Shown here piece after piece: positions 10,629 to 23,325 of a DNA stretch of 62,617 nucleotides. The stretch is from Gnetum montanum. Lineage: Eukaryota; Streptophyta; Gnetopsida; Gnetales; Gnetaceae. The translations under genes were made by a program, and so were the position numbers. Location of the stretch: assembly GCA_015680685.1 (NCBI GenBank), contig MNCI01005798.1, positions 381,846 through 444,462 of the forward strand. Reading direction: 5' to 3'. Under the pieces are notes generated by a model. That model ran no database searches. It was not told the origin of the DNA and saw nothing but the letters and a program-made list of their open reading frames with translations. The number at the start of each line of letters is the position of its first letter. The first letter of the stretch is position 1.

Positions 10629-12556
10629 ATGGAAAATGCTAAGATAAAGAGGCCTAAGATGTCCTTGGTACAAAATTCTACATACAAAATCATGATCCAT
10701 AAATTTATGTCCACCAAATTACCATCAAGGATCTCTGCTTGGGAGGCTAAGGTTGTGGTTATGATGAGGGGTAAGTGTGTCATTAATATCACATATTTTC
10801 TCTACAAGATCATGATCTTGAGAATTAAATATGTGGATGAAGATAAGATGGAGGTTTATGCATTTTTAGGGTTAATCTATGAGAAGTGTATGCCTTTCTA
10901 GAGTTAATCCAAAAACTCTACAAACTGGGAGGCATAGTCAATGATGTGGAAAGACATCCTAAAATAACAAGAGAACACGATGATTGTTACTTGAAGATGA
11001 TATCTTGAGGTCATTGTAGTTGTACCCAACATGGTAGAAAATATGCCTTTCATATAGGTATCCTATAACCAAACTTTAAATTAGCTTCACTAGCATCAAT
11101 CGAAAGGACCAACTACATCTTAAGTATCTCAATAAACATAAGTGCAATGGCCTAGAACATGTGTTTCCTAATCTTTTTGTTGTAACATCAAGTAGAGCTA
11201 GGAACTTATTCCTAGTGGTAGTTTTTGGTCTATAATGCATATCAAAGCCAAAGGGAAGTTTGCCACAATTCATGTTGAAGGTTCATAAGACCTTTGTAGA
11301 AATTTCTTGCAAATGATGGAAGCCATTATGGGTGGTAAGGTAATAAATGAGGATATCTTCTAGTTCTATTATCTATTATTGAATGATTCACACATGGATC
11401 ATTTTAATGTCCTTATTCAATATTACATGATGAGCCTTCATGGAGTATTTCCTCATCAAATCGATCAAGAAATAGCATGTATAATGTCTAGCATGTGGCT
11501 GAAATCCTCTACATACCCATTAATCAACCTAGGACTAGTCACTGGGTGGAGGAGGAATAAAATATTGATCCTAATGCCAATTTGATGTTGAGGAATATTA
11601 AGAATATAATGAATACTAAACTTGTTAAGGTATGAGCTAAGTTGAAAACCACCCATGCTGATAGAACATTCTATCTATAGGAGTTATAGAGAAGCTAAGT
11701 CAAGGTATATGATAGTTGCATGAATAAATGGAACATCTCACATTGTTAATACTTGTACCTTTCATAATGACTATGGAGATGCAAATTGAGAACATGTAGG
11801 CTGAACTATTCTAGGTACATTATGTTGATGAAGAAGTTGTATTTATGAAAGACAACTTAGACTAAAAAATCAAAATGTTAAGGCATTAGTCCCAAGAATG
11901 GAAAAGAATGAGGTAATAAAAGGAGAAGAAGGTACTTTCCAAAGGAGCACTCAATTTCAAGATGAGAATATGAAAGTCAAATCATAACTCAATTTCAAGA
12001 CAAGTATCTTCACACAAAAAAGGAGCACAAAAATTGTAGCAAGAGTTGGTAAACAAGGCTACCAAGGAAACTAATGAGCTTATAAAGATTCATTTAATCA
12101 AGAAAGTAGCATAAGATGTCGAGGTACATAGACTAAAAAACCTATAGCTTTGTTGAATGAACAAGTAATTCAAAAAAGGCATGAGGTGAAGGAGAAATTT
12201 GACACCTTACACACTAAAATCTAAAAAAGGACTACAAGTAAACCAACACTACAAGAGATAATGGACCTTTTGAAAAACATGTATATTCTCAACCATAAAG
12301 AAACTAACATTTTCCTTAAGAAAAAACTCAAGGAAGATAAAAAGGATGTGTAGGTAGAATGATGAAAGTATCTCTATGTCATCAACACTTTTGTAAGTCG
12401 ACCATGCACATAGTTAGAAGAGAAACTTCATCAAGTAACATTTGAACTAGATGTAGCCAAATGGAAGCTCTTAAAGTTAAAAAGGATTCATGAGTAGTTC
12501 TAGGATGATGTTAAGGAATAATGAAAAGAACTTCTAAGGAGTTTTTGTTGGTTAGT
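10629..12556 (+). pseudogene. Unrecognised long decayed coding frame
   Basis: One reading frame stays protein-like for about 640 codons from ATG 10629 (MENAKIKRPKMSLVQ) to just before 12557, interrupted by roughly 30 stops, many at TAG/TGA as expected for C-to-T decay. The middle part (11370-11585) is clean and reads NDSHMDHFNVLIQYYMMSL then FPHQIDQEIACIMSSM. A Cys/His-bearing stretch follows near 11715-11820. The last 220 codons are rich in Lys, Glu and Gln and look coiled-coil forming (EEKLHQVTFELDVAKWKLL near 12420). I do not recognise the family. Its build, a globular front and a coiled-coil tail, resembles the antisense gene in element C. It may be an ORF of a non-autonomous element or a captured gene. 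Confidence 0.55.
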
Positions 12557-12558
12557 TG

Positions 12559-12580
12559 TGTCAACAAGGCCTTGTTGACA
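12559..12580. repeat. 22-bp perfect palindrome at B2 LTR start
   Basis: The sequence is TGTCAACAAGG followed by its exact reverse complement. The matching place in the B2 3' LTR (21319-21336) holds a different perfect 18-bp palindrome, TTGATGAGGCCTCATCAA. Confidence 0.8.
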
Positions 12581-12593
12581 TAGCCGATTGCAT

Positions 12594-13427
12594 TGATGAG
12601 GCCTTGTCAATGTAGTGTTTGTTCATCACCTATAAATATATGCCTACTAGCCATATTTATGAGGATTCTAAATTTCAGTAGTAGTAAAGCTCTTTCATGT
12701 TTTCCATTCACAAGTTAGAATTTTTCCATGAGTGCCCGTAATAGGAGTTATTGAGTGTATGGATCTTTATTCGAGCATTGTTGTACCTAAGCACGATAGT
12801 GTGTGTGGCAATAAAGATGAGCTTTCTGATAAACCTTGTAGCAGTTTGGATAGATTAGCTATTTTATGTATGTATTTAATTTTTTCAATTATTTATTAAA
12901 TTCTTTCAATTAGTTATCAAATATTTTTCAGTTATTACATTAATGAGACAATTAGGCGAGATAGATTACATAGATAAGTACAATCACTTTGAGCGTAACA
13001 CGTATTCACTTGGTAATCCCAATAATGTTATTGCTTGATACACCCAGTGGCATAGTGTTTGGTCACCCAGTAGTGGATACATGGGTTCAAGATGTGTACA
13101 GAAAGTAGGAATAGATATTTATGTTAGGATTAGTTAAATAATTATTTAATTAGTAATTTAGATTAGTTAATTAAAATTTTGTTTTCTACATTTCAAGCAC
13201 CAAAATATAAAATAAAAAATGATAAAAATTGAATGCCTCAGTTACACTTAACCATACCAATGTACATCACAAGTGTAATTGGGAGGACAACAATTAATCT
13301 TAAGGCTAAATTCACTTCCTAAAGGGCTAGTGCACTAGAAATGACGAAGTCCATGGAATTCAAACAAATCATGTATGAATGCTTGTGATTTGTATGGTTG
13401 GGCATAGGGGTACCTCCCTTCTCTTCA
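12594..13427 (+). repeat. B2 5' LTR
   Basis: It probably starts at TGATGAGGCCTTGTC (12594), similar to the family start TGATGAGCCC; the palindromic block from 12559 may also belong to it. It ends CTCTTCA at 13427, one base before the primer site. A TATA-like CTATAAATATATG lies near 12632. From 12740 it shares the blocks tggatctttattcgagcat and ggtaatcccaat with B1. The word 'gtttggtcacccagtagtg' near 13055 shows a second, partial copy of that block. Confidence 0.75.
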
Positions 13428-13428
13428 T

Positions 13429-13447
13429 TGGCACCATTGCAAGGGAC
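13429..13447 (+). other. B2 primer binding site, tRNA-Asp type
   Basis: TGGCACCATTGCAAGGGAC matches the expected tRNA-Asp complement except at its CpG sites, one adjoining base and the last base. As in B1, the changes concentrate at CpG. Confidence 0.75.
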
Positions 13448-13599
13448 TTTGTTTGTGGAATGTGCACTATTTAAGTCTAAGTGAATACCACTAATATTGT
13501 TGTACAAACCTAAAGGTCAATAACATTCCCACTATACATAAATTATAAAAGCATACTAATAATTTTATTTTGTTGTACAAAATTTCTTCTTCTTCTCAT

Positions 13600-15900
13600 A
13601 AGCTTGAAGATACTAAATCACCAATCCCATAGGAATGCAATGTGGTATACACTCATCCAAATGAGTTTGTGCTAAATTTCACCTTCATCCTACATCAGGA
13701 TGAATAGATGCAATGACATGATATGGATGGCAATGTCGTTCTACCCCCCAATAGATCTATGCTTGGAATGCTATTTAAACCCCTTAAGAAGTTTGGCATA
13801 GCATATCTTAATGAAGATTACGTTGTGGATGGATATGACACTTAGAACTATTGTCAAACTACAACACAATGTAAATGAGATAAACGTTAGGAGTGACTCC
13901 ATGAAGCCACAAAGGGGAAACATTACAGTAACCCCTTATTCCTACTAGATCAAGAGGACAATGAGAATCCTCCATTGAAAGGTTCTCAACATGAAGATTC
14001 TCCACCCCATGTTATTGATGGTGAGGGTGTAAACTTGACCCTGTGATCAACTATTCATAAATTAGATTCAAGAAAAGGTGATAGCCAAGGTAGGAACTTA
14101 GGTGAACATCACAATAATAAGGGATGTAATGATGGTGATCATAAAAAGCATAAGAGTGGTGGTGGCAATACACCTTCCTCTTCATCCTCTTCATCTAATT
14201 CCAAAAATTCCTTTTCATCTGACTATTCTCATGGAATCTACCATTGAAACAACTATGATGAAGGTGATCGATGAAATAACAATGACTGTGAAGGTTGCCA
14301 AAACTGAGGGGTTAGCCGAAACCATCATTAGGGTCATCAATGCAGAAATGATGATGAACCTTTACTAGTGATCCTAACTATGCTTAACATTGTGGAGGTA
14401 GTGAAAATATGAACCAGACATATGAAGGATAGTTGGATCAAGTGCCTAGATATGAACAATATTCCAAGATTTGAGGGGGGATACAATTATGATCAATAAA
14501 CACATATACAAGCCTTTCAAGATGCCTGTGGCTTATAGAACATTGAGAAAAAGTAGTAGAAACTCAAACTTTTTCCAAGGACACTCATTAAGAAAGCCAA
14601 AATTTGGTACTGGTTCTTACAATTGGAATCTATATGAAGATGGAGCACCCTATTGAAACTATTCAATGATAAATATTAAATATACTCTAGAGTGTCTAAT
14701 CTGAGAAGGCAAATCCAAGGTTGAAAAGAAGGAATATACAAACCCTTGGATGTTACCATGGGCCAATACTATTCACTCTTACATAGGTGCCCTGGCCATG
14801 ATTACTCTCAAAGGGAACAACTTCGCCACATCATAGATGGGCTTAGAGTAGAAATAAGAAAAACCCTTGAGGTGTATGCCCAAGGGAGGTTGTTTGAAAT
14901 GAGAGCTTATTAGATCCAAAGGCTAATTGAGTAAGTAGCAAAAGAAGAAGGTGAGATATGAAAAAAGGAGAGTGTTGAAGAGTATAATGGGGACCCATCC
15001 ATTAGAAAGCAAGAGGTCAAATTTTATGACAAGGAAGAGTTACTACTTGATGAAGTGATGAATAGAAAGACCTTACCTATCCAAAAATCTATTTCTGACA
15101 TTTTAGCCAAGGTTGAAAAGTTATGAGACTCTTTGGATGAAACTTTTCAAACCACTTTGAAGATTGCTTAAGAATCCAAAGAGAAAAATAGTGATCATAA
15201 TCATAGACAACGTAAAAAGTTGAACATGCCTACAAAAGAGGTAAGGGAAAAGCTGTTGCAGTAGAGAAAGTTGTGGTATCTAACTCTAATGATGAAACTG
15301 AATGTGAAATCTATTAATATGAACATCCAAAGGGATGCTACCCTATGGTTTCACACTTATAAGAGTCTAGAATGTACACATTTAATCCTCCCCTAGCACA
15401 TAGACAAGCTCCAAGATTATTACCTTATCTTCAAGGTAGTCCAAGGTAGTTCCACCAATAGCAACAAGCTTACTACACAAGTGGAACTCCTCCACAACCT
15501 TATGAATAGTACCAATAGTGGTATAACCATAATCATGGGGAATGCCACCGCCAAGCAACACTACCCTTATAGGCAACTAGATTCATATGGGTAGTACGTT
15601 CAACAACCTATCTCCCCTAGAAGTTTAACAAGTCATGTATCATCCCAACATCACTATTATCCTCTAGAGTACCACTAAACACATTCACTATCTACTCAAG
15701 GGGAAAACCCATATCCATATCTTTATCATCCTCCACATCCCTCTACATCTATACCTCCACCTTCAACTTAGTTACCTCTTGCTCCATCCATGCAAGGTGA
15801 AATTCCTCTATAGCTATAGCAAAAAAATGCTACAAGGGCTGTATACTCACAACCAATTCTTCAACCAAGTGTTCTAGATAATTGATCAAGGAAATGACCT
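13600..15900 (+). pseudogene. gag: B2 gag, decayed
   Basis: Collinear with B1 gag. TYTHPNEF-like N-terminal sequence lies near 13650. The core domain is at about 14460-14900 with GQYYSLLHRCPGHDYSQRE and QLRHIIDGLRVEIRKTLE near 14760-14870, and a charged coiled-coil-like tail extends to about 15200. A Pro/Gln/Tyr-rich linker follows to about 15900. The initiating ATG seen in B1 is not preserved. The open frames at 14102-14368 and 14471-14656 are not in one continuous gag frame. Confidence 0.75.
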
Positions 15901-16019
15901 TTCTTTTGGCCTAGTAGTCCTCTCTAGCCCTTAAAACCTACTCCAACTAATCACCTAGCATCTTCAATCCCTCATCCTCTGCATCAAATACCTTCGAGCA
16001 TCCTTCAAACCAAGTGCCA

Positions 16020-16470
16020 CCTAGGATCTGCATTGTAATACTAACTCATGTTGTTTCTGATTAGATCAAGGCTGGAAACCTTCCTACAAAAGGATCTGAT
16101 CCATGAAGTTTACTCATCTTTCTATAGATTTCTAGACAAGAGCCATGCAAGGCTCTTCTTAACTCTAGTTTTGGAGTTAACCTCATCTCCCATTATATGT
16201 ATAAAGCTTTGAAACTACCACCTCTTAAGAAGAGCAACATTCATTTAGAATTAGTAAATCAGTCAAATATGATTCTCTTGGAATTAGTAGGGGAAATTAT
16301 GACCATATTATATGGGTGGTCATATCCTACTAATTTTCTAGTAATTAAGGTGGACAATTGCATAAGTGACTTTCCCATCATTATGGAAAGGGCTTGGTTA
16401 AGCACAATCAATGTGTGAATGGGTATAAGGGACCTATCACTCAAAATATCAAAGGAGAATGTGTTAGGAA
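16020..16470 (+). pseudogene. B2 aspartic protease, decayed
   Basis: Readable as FGVNLISHYMYKALKLPPLK (16175-16230), ELVGEIMTILYGWSYPTNFL near 16280-16340, and PIIMERAWLSTINV to 16418. The Gly of the usual LGRPWL-type motif is Glu here. The catalytic Asp region reads NSSFG, so the active site is lost. Confidence 0.7.
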
Positions 16471-16779
16471 AATTTAAGAAGAAGCATATTCCATGCATTG
16501 CATATAGTGACAATGAGTGAAATTGCATATAAAAGAATTGGTCAATTAAAAGCACATACATTAAGGCATAAAGTTAGTATTCACAAGAAATTAATATTCA
16601 ATGGTGTCTATACGTAGCAACCACAAACTAGGAGGGAACCTAGTGGGTAATAGCTAACTTAGATAGTAGCACAATATGCATGGAATCAACTGAGAGTTTA
16701 ACTTGTGCATATGTATAAGGAATGGATAAAATTGAACAAGTCCATTCCCAACTCTCTAATGAAGATGATGATAACTATT

Positions 16780-18340
16780 GGGGAGAGTTGGAGATCCTTG
16801 ATCACTTTAAGTAGGAGCCCTTAGAACTAAAAAATTTACCAATCGGAATGGAGTATGCATTTCTAAAGAATGGTAAAATAGTCATCATTAATGCCAAACT
16901 TACACTTGAACAAAAATAAAAGTTGTTGAAAGTGGTGAATAAATGGTCAAAATGTTTTCTTGGTCATATCTAGAGCTAACATGAATTTATCTAAGGATAT
17001 GCCAGCACTACATCTACACTAACTTGACGATGAATACTAGAAGGCAACTATAGAGGTAGCTAAATCCCAAATTGAAGAAAATCATTGAGGAGGAGATAGA
17101 GTAACTCCTCAAGGAAGGGTTTATCTATCCAATCGTAGATAGTGAGTGGGTTTGCCCACTTGTAATTTTACCAAAGAAGGATGGTAAATGGCTAGTTTGC
17201 ATTGACTTTAGGTTGTTAAATATGGCAACATTTAAGGATCACTTTCTTTTGCCATTTTTGGATCAAGTATTAGACACCATATCTAGGCATTGTTATTATA
17301 GTTTCTTGGATGGTTATAGTGGCTATAACCAAATCCAAATTGCACCAGAAGACTAGGCCAAGAAAACATTCACAAGTCCCTGGGGGACTTTTGCATATTG
17401 TACGATGTCATTTGGCTTATGTAATTCCCCTACAATATTTCAATACTTGGTCCTTAGTATCTTTCAACAATAGATCAGTAGTGGTGTTGAAGTCTTCATG
17501 GATGACTTCTCCACCTATGGAGCTATCTTTGAGCAAGCCTTGGATCAACTTGAGCAAGTACTAAAGAGATGTATTAAGATAAACCTATAGCTTAATTGGC
17601 AAAAGAGCCACCTCATGGTCCAAGAAGGCATTGTGCTAGGGTACTGAATTTCATAGAAATGGATTGTGGTAGCTCCAAAAAAGATAAGTGTCATCCAAGG
17701 AATAACATACCAACCAGAGATCGTTAAAGATGTTTAGTCATTCTTTGAACACACTGGTTACTACCAGTGCTTTATTGAGAATTTCTCTAAGATTGCAAAG
17801 CCATTGGTAGAACTTACAAAGAAAGATGCACCTTTCATTTAGAACAAGGAATGTGAAAATGCATTCCAATAATTAAATGAGAAACTCATAGAAACACCAA
17901 TCCTATGACCACCAAATTAGTCCAAATCATTCCATATCATGATAGACACATCTAACTATACTTTGGGAGTAGTGCTCACACAGATGGACGATAAGAAATG
18001 TTCATATTATATCCACTACACAAGTCAAAGAATTTTGGGAGCATAGTTAAATTACACCACCATGAAGAAGGAATTAATGAAAATGGTGTATGCACTAGAA
18101 AATTTTAGACATTAATTACTAGGCTACAAAGTATTTGTACATATGGACCACATTGCAATCACTTCCTTATGAATAAGCCAATGATGAGCCCTCATGTTAT
18201 ACAGTGGCTTGTGATCTTGTGAGAATTCAATCTTACTATGGTAGATCGAAAAGGGACCAAGAATATGATCACTAACCATATTTATCACTTAATATGGGAT
18301 AACAAAGAGGAGGAGAGCCTTCTATCTAATTAGTTTCTAG
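16780..18340 (+). pseudogene. pol: B2 reverse transcriptase and RNase H, decayed
   Basis: RT landmarks: GFIYPIVDSEWVCPLVILPK (17117-17176), VCIDFRLLNMATFKDHF, then SFLDGYSGYNQIQIAPED near 17305-17354, and EVFMDDFSTYG at 17489-17521, which keeps the catalytic Asp pair. RNase H follows from about 17770 to 18340 with FHIMIDTSNYTLGVVLTQMD near 17930-17990. Stops are fewer than in B1 over the RT core, so this is the best preserved RT in the window, but it is still interrupted at 16920, 17040 and 17355 among others. Confidence 0.85.
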
Positions 18341-18375
18341 ATGAACTCTTCTTTATTGGAGCGATAAATGAACAA

Positions 18376-19640
18376 ATGCTTGAAAAAGCAATATGGTATA
18401 ATGGCATCCTCACATATCCTCTCACTCAGGAGATGCCACAAGACTTGGATTTTAGGAAAAAGAAAAAATTTCTTCATTGGGTCAAATACTTCATGGAAAT
18501 TAATGGACACCCTTACAAGGTTTGTGTCAATGGCCTAATCCGTTGGTGTGTCCCTAACAAAAATAAACTATGTGTTCCCCATGATGCTCATGAAGGACCT
18601 TGCGAAGACCACTATGCTAGGAAATAGATGACCATAAAAATCCTAATGGTAGGATACTATTGGCTCATAATCTTTAGGGATGCCCACCAATTTGTCAAGT
18701 ATTGTGAATGTTGTCAACATGATGAGGGGATGATCACTCGTATGGAAGATCCTCAATAGTGGATTCAACCACTAGAACTTTTCAACATATGGGGCATTGA
18801 CTTCATGGATCCCATCACACCCATGTATAATGGGAAAGCATATATTACAGTAGCTATTGACTATTACACAAAATGGGCTAAAGCGGTAGATGTTACAAAT
18901 TGCACATCATCTACTATTACCAGATTTATATAACAACATATTATAAATAGGTTTGGGATGCCATGTTCGCTAATTTTTGATAATGGGACTCATTTCATAG
19001 GTGCCACATTTAGAAAATTAATGTAACACTTGGGGGTAGAACATAAATTAACAAAGCTTACCACCCCCAGGTCAATGGTTGAGCAGAGGTAACTAATCGA
19101 GAGATTAACAAAATATTAATGTAAATCATTAGCAAATATAGGAAGGATTGGAGTACAAAAATTAATGATGTTCTCTGGGCTTATCGATCAACCTGGAAAC
19201 TTCCTATTAGATATTCTTTCTCTGAGTTAGTGTATGAGAGACTTCCAACACTTCCAATTCAATCTAAGCTCCGTACACTCTCAATGACCTATGAACTAAA
19301 CCTTGACCTAAGTTTAGCACAAAAGGAAAGATTGATTAATCTAAATGTGCTAGAAGAAAATTTCTTAGTGGTCCTATCTTTGAATGAGATGGACAAGACA
19401 TTCAACAAGCAATGCCATGACCTTAGAATTAGGAAAGTAAAGATTCAACCAGGAGATAAGGTCCTCTACTAAAACCCCACACATGTACCTCAAAAGCCAA
19501 AATTTCAAAAATTGTGGGAGGGACCTTATATAATTGATGAAACCTTTCCCTCTAGGACCATGATAATTTACAAACCTAATAGCCCAAATAAAAATCATTT
19601 GGTCAATATCCAATAAGTCAAACCTTTCTTAGAACCAATA
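18376..19640 (+). pseudogene. B2 integrase, decayed
   Basis: The first 83 codons are open to 18627: the Pol linker and start of the zinc-binding domain, ending CVPHDAHEGPCEDHYARK. The core follows: FNIWGIDFMDPITPMYNGKA near 18780, TKWAKA, IFDNGTHFIGATF near 18975. Unlike the other three integrases here it keeps the third catalytic acid: NG*AEVTNREI has Glu at 19086-19088. The C-terminal part is open in 19230-19472 (LPTLPIQSKLRTLS to GDKVLY). Confidence 0.85.
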
Positions 19641-21318
19641 TTAACTAATGTAACTACTGCCTCAACTGATGGACACCCATGTTCTATTTTTTAGATCTCC
19701 TCCTTCGAACATAATCATGGAGGAGATGGACATCCATGTTGACCAGTACCATGGCCTCTTAGTTTTTCTACCTTTTTGTTTTTCATGTTTTTGATTTTAC
19801 AAATTTTTGATTTTTGATTTTTTCTAATTTTATATCATTTTTAGTACCTTTGAAATTTCTTACTTATTTTACACTTTCTTATATATTTTACTGTATTATC
19901 TTTATTTTGTTTCTTTTGATTAAGTATGATAGTTTCTCATTTTTGCTAATAAATTTGCTTTATTGTCACAAGACACAATGCTACTGTTGATGTTTGTTAA
20001 TGATGGTTTGTGCTTAATGAGTGATTGTCGATGTTTGGTTTCTAATATTGAATTTTGATGTCTGATGACTTTGACATGGTTTATTTTTCATGGAATAGGT
20101 AGTGAGTCCATGTCATTCACCCATCCAATGAACTTTATGGTTTTCCTTGTTCTAGGAATTTAAGGTCCCTTTTTTCATTAAAGAAAATTTTAATCAATTA
20201 GTGACCTTAGAAATTTAGGAATTAGGAAGGATCCAAAGGTTTGTAAAGGGTGTGACTTTAAGGGGACTCAATACTCTTTGTATTCTTCTTCTTATTTGAG
20301 TGCTTGAGTGTTTTTTTGCAGACTTCTTACTATTCCATACCATCTAATGATAGGAAGACAAATAATGTTGTTACATGGTGTGGTTCCCATCATTCAAAAA
20401 AAATGATGGGAATTCAAAGCCCACCCCTTCAACATGAATAAGTTCTCACATGGTGTGGTTCCCATTTCAAAAAAAAATAATAATGGAAATTCAAAGCACA
20501 TCCCTTGAGCAACTAAAAGGGCTACAAGCATTGGTTATGAGACTTGAACGACACCTATGCTTGAAGGTTCCCTCTAACTAAGGCCCCCTTTCTCTCTTAC
20601 CTCCTACTTATCTCTCCTCTTTGTGAAATGATGGTTGTCTTGAAGGAACACTCTTATGTCTTGAGAGTATTGATTAGTCTTAGAGTGACGAAGAGAGGTC
20701 ACTGAAAGTAGAAGGCTTTAATCTAGACTAAGGATGGAACTTCCTAGGTCATTTTAATCACAATTCCACAAGGGACTTCTTATGACCTCAATTTGGAACT
20801 CCATTCCACCTTCTCTATCATCCATCCATGCTACCATAACTCACCTCACTACCATGTTTTATGTTATACTCTATGTCTTAGTCTAACATATTGGGATTCT
20901 TGAGTGGATTCCTTTTGGTTGGTTCATAACTTGTCATGATCATTAAATTGACTATGGGACCTACAATCTCCTTAGTTGAGGTTATGTAAGGGAAAAAAAG
21001 GGCATGAGCCTACTATGGGAAGGATCCACTTGCATAGCTTTTGGCTTGATTAATTAAGGTTCCTTACCATTGAGATCGCTATAATCGTATATTTCATATT
21101 TTCCATTGTGTAAACTACTCAGTACTCCTTAATCTTTTATTACATTCATCCATTAAATTAATTTTTCTCCATTTTTTCAAATTTACCTACTTGAATGCCA
21201 ACTTCTCATGATTTCATGCTATTCTTGGTCTTTTAAGCTTTTATTTCACCTAAATTTTATCAAAAGATTCCTTGTATTTTGAAAATTTGACCAAAGTTAA
21301 TGGTGGTCAATAGTTGTG
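19640..21318 (+). other. B2 3' untranslated region with 75-bp duplication
   Basis: Collinear with B1 8111-10102 and without a supportable gene. The block acatggtgtggttcccat...gggaattcaaag occurs twice, starting at 20373 and 20448, where B1 has it once near 8742. The repeat is imperfect and includes an A-rich run in each copy. Confidence 0.65.
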
Positions 21319-21850
21319 TTGATGAGGCCTCATCAATGTAGCTGACCACATTGATGAGGGCTTGTTGACAAGGCCTCATTGACAGAGTGCAGAAATACTA
21401 TATATACCATTGGACACTTTGGAATTTTTTGGAATTTTCTCATAACACACAGGGAATTTTTGTAATTTTTTAGAGCCCAAAACCTTCTAGAGTCCATAAC
21501 TTTCAAACTCTTTGTCCAAATCACTCCATTTTTTGATCCTGCACTTATTGGAGGTAAGATCTTTATCGTGGGGGCCACAAACCTTAAGGTTTTCAATGCA
21601 ATTTTCAAAAATATTTTCTAACTTCCCCAAGTATTAGTAACATTAATCATACATAAACATCAAAGTTTTACAAGTTAACCCTTCCAAAAATCTCCAGGAT
21701 GGTAGATCAATGATAAGGCATAAATAAAAATAAAAATTGAGTTAATTAAATCAATTATAATTACAACTTAGCCAAGTGTAACTACCCTCAAGAGTGAAGG
21801 TATCCCAATTATTTTAAGTTTACACAATGATTGCTAATTTATGGTTCTAT
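21319..21850 (+). repeat. B2 3' LTR start and unassigned leader
   Basis: The first ~90 bp (palindrome TTGATGAGGCCTCATCAA, then gctgaccacattgatgaggg) resemble the B2 5' LTR start, and a TATA-like ctatatata follows at 21403. From about 21420 to 21850 I find no match to the 5' LTR. It could be a truncated LTR joined to the leader of the gene at 21862. Confidence 0.45.
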
Positions 21851-21861
21851 TGTGATCATAG

Positions 21862-23310
21862 ATGACACCCAAACAAAAACATTCATAGGAAGGAAAACCC
21901 TCACAACCATGGGATAAATGACCTAGAGTTGAAAGGGTCCAATAGGAATAATGCTAAGAACAACAAGAGGTAGCCCATGCAATAGGAACTCTTTGTGAGG
22001 AGCCTAAAGTGGAATCTATTTGACAGATTCTAGAAGAAGTAGTGCCTAAAGAACAATATCAACAAGAAGAAGTGCCTAAACCTATGCCAAGGCTTGAGGT
22101 CACTTTGACTTAAGCCTACCTAGATGTCATCAAGTCCTAAGAAATCCAAAGATCAGTTCTTCAAGAGATAAAATTTAGGTCATTTTTGCAAAAAGCTCTA
22201 GAGGATGTTAGAACACAATTGACCAATCATCATGACCAATGGGGAGTGGTACATGGAAGAGACCTATCTCTTCTAGAATAGCCAAAGGCTAGGGTCCATT
22301 GTAAAAATCAAGAACATTCAAGTGCCCTACTCGGTGGAGGCCATTGCATAGGCACTAGGGTTGCTAGACATTGGAACATAGTTGGTAGCGATATCAACAA
22401 AAGGTGATCTTGAAGTGAAAAGCAAGTGGACCCAATGATGCTATAGGCTGAACCATAAGGAGTATGATGCACTCATAATAGCAAAGCATATTTATTTCAA
22501 GATTGTGACCTATCACCTCAATCTAATGATGAGGCCAAGCAAGATGACTACTTTCTCTACTCAAGCATGCTCCACTCTAAGTGGGAAATTTCCCATTAAC
22601 CTTCCATAGCTAATTTATTTGAAGATCGAGAAGCATTTCAAGGAGAATGAACATGGAAGGAAGACGTTGCCCTTTCTATGCCTTATCAAGAAACTTTGCA
22701 AGAGGGAAAGTATTGTTCACTATTCAATTGACACTCTTAGGCATGATCCCTTGGCCTTGTGGGTAGAAATCATGAAAGATAAAATGCCAACAACTATTCA
22801 AGGAGAGGAGTTTCCACCGCCACCACCCACCTAGGAGACAACATCAGAGGCCCGCAAAATCCTTGAATGTCTATGAAAAATATAAGATTAACTCTTGAGC
22901 AAATAAAAGTAGTAAGTAGAAATGAGTGGGGTAGATCCATCTGTGTATTAGCCAACAATGAGTCATCTTAATGAGATGGCCCAAATAGTTAGCGAGATGG
23001 AGAGGGATGGTTTCATTTTATTTTCCCAAAGAATGAAACTACCTTCAAAGTTGGATCCTAATTCTTAGGAGGTGACAATGTCATTAGCAACACATCATCT
23101 ATTCCTAGAAATATTTGGGAATGCCACCACTTTCTCAGTGAGGTTGGATGAAGGTGAAGAGGCAACTGTCTTGGTAATGCAGCACCAAGGGTAGGAGACA
23201 GTGGTAGAAGTGGTACCTAATCATGTAGTTGAAGCATTGAATGCACCCACGACATCTGTGTTAGACATATTTGCACTCCAAGATGTGCAGACATCCACAG
23301 GAAACTAATG
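21862..23310 (+). pseudogene. Decayed plant-transposon-protein-like gene
   Basis: A protein-like frame starts at ATG 21862 (MTPKQKHS) and can be followed, with several stops and at least one frame change near 22430, to about 23310. The middle reads LDIGT-LVAIS near 22365-22400, LNHKEYDALIIAKHIYFKIV near 22448-22508, then KTLPFLCLIKKLC near 22660-22700. It is open from 22619 to 22834, ending in a poly-Pro tract (EEFPPPPPT). The combination of a globular domain ending in a 'TLP...LI.+LC' motif resembles the putative plant transposon protein domain found in ORFs of Tat-branch elements. That assignment is from memory of the family pattern and is tentative. It abuts the A1 LTR at 23326. Confidence 0.5.
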
Positions 23311-23325
23311 AGAATCTATGATTTT

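Larger units (their letters stand above)
12559..21400 (+). mobile_element. Ty3/gypsy element B2 (Athila-like), decayed
   Basis: Second B-type element, collinear with B1 from primer site to 3' region and in the same direction. LTR sequence differs enough to be another subfamily. Gag, protease, RT, RNase H and integrase are all recognisable and all broken by stops. The 3' boundary is uncertain: only the first ~90 bp of the 3' LTR region clearly resemble the 5' LTR start. Confidence 0.8.
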
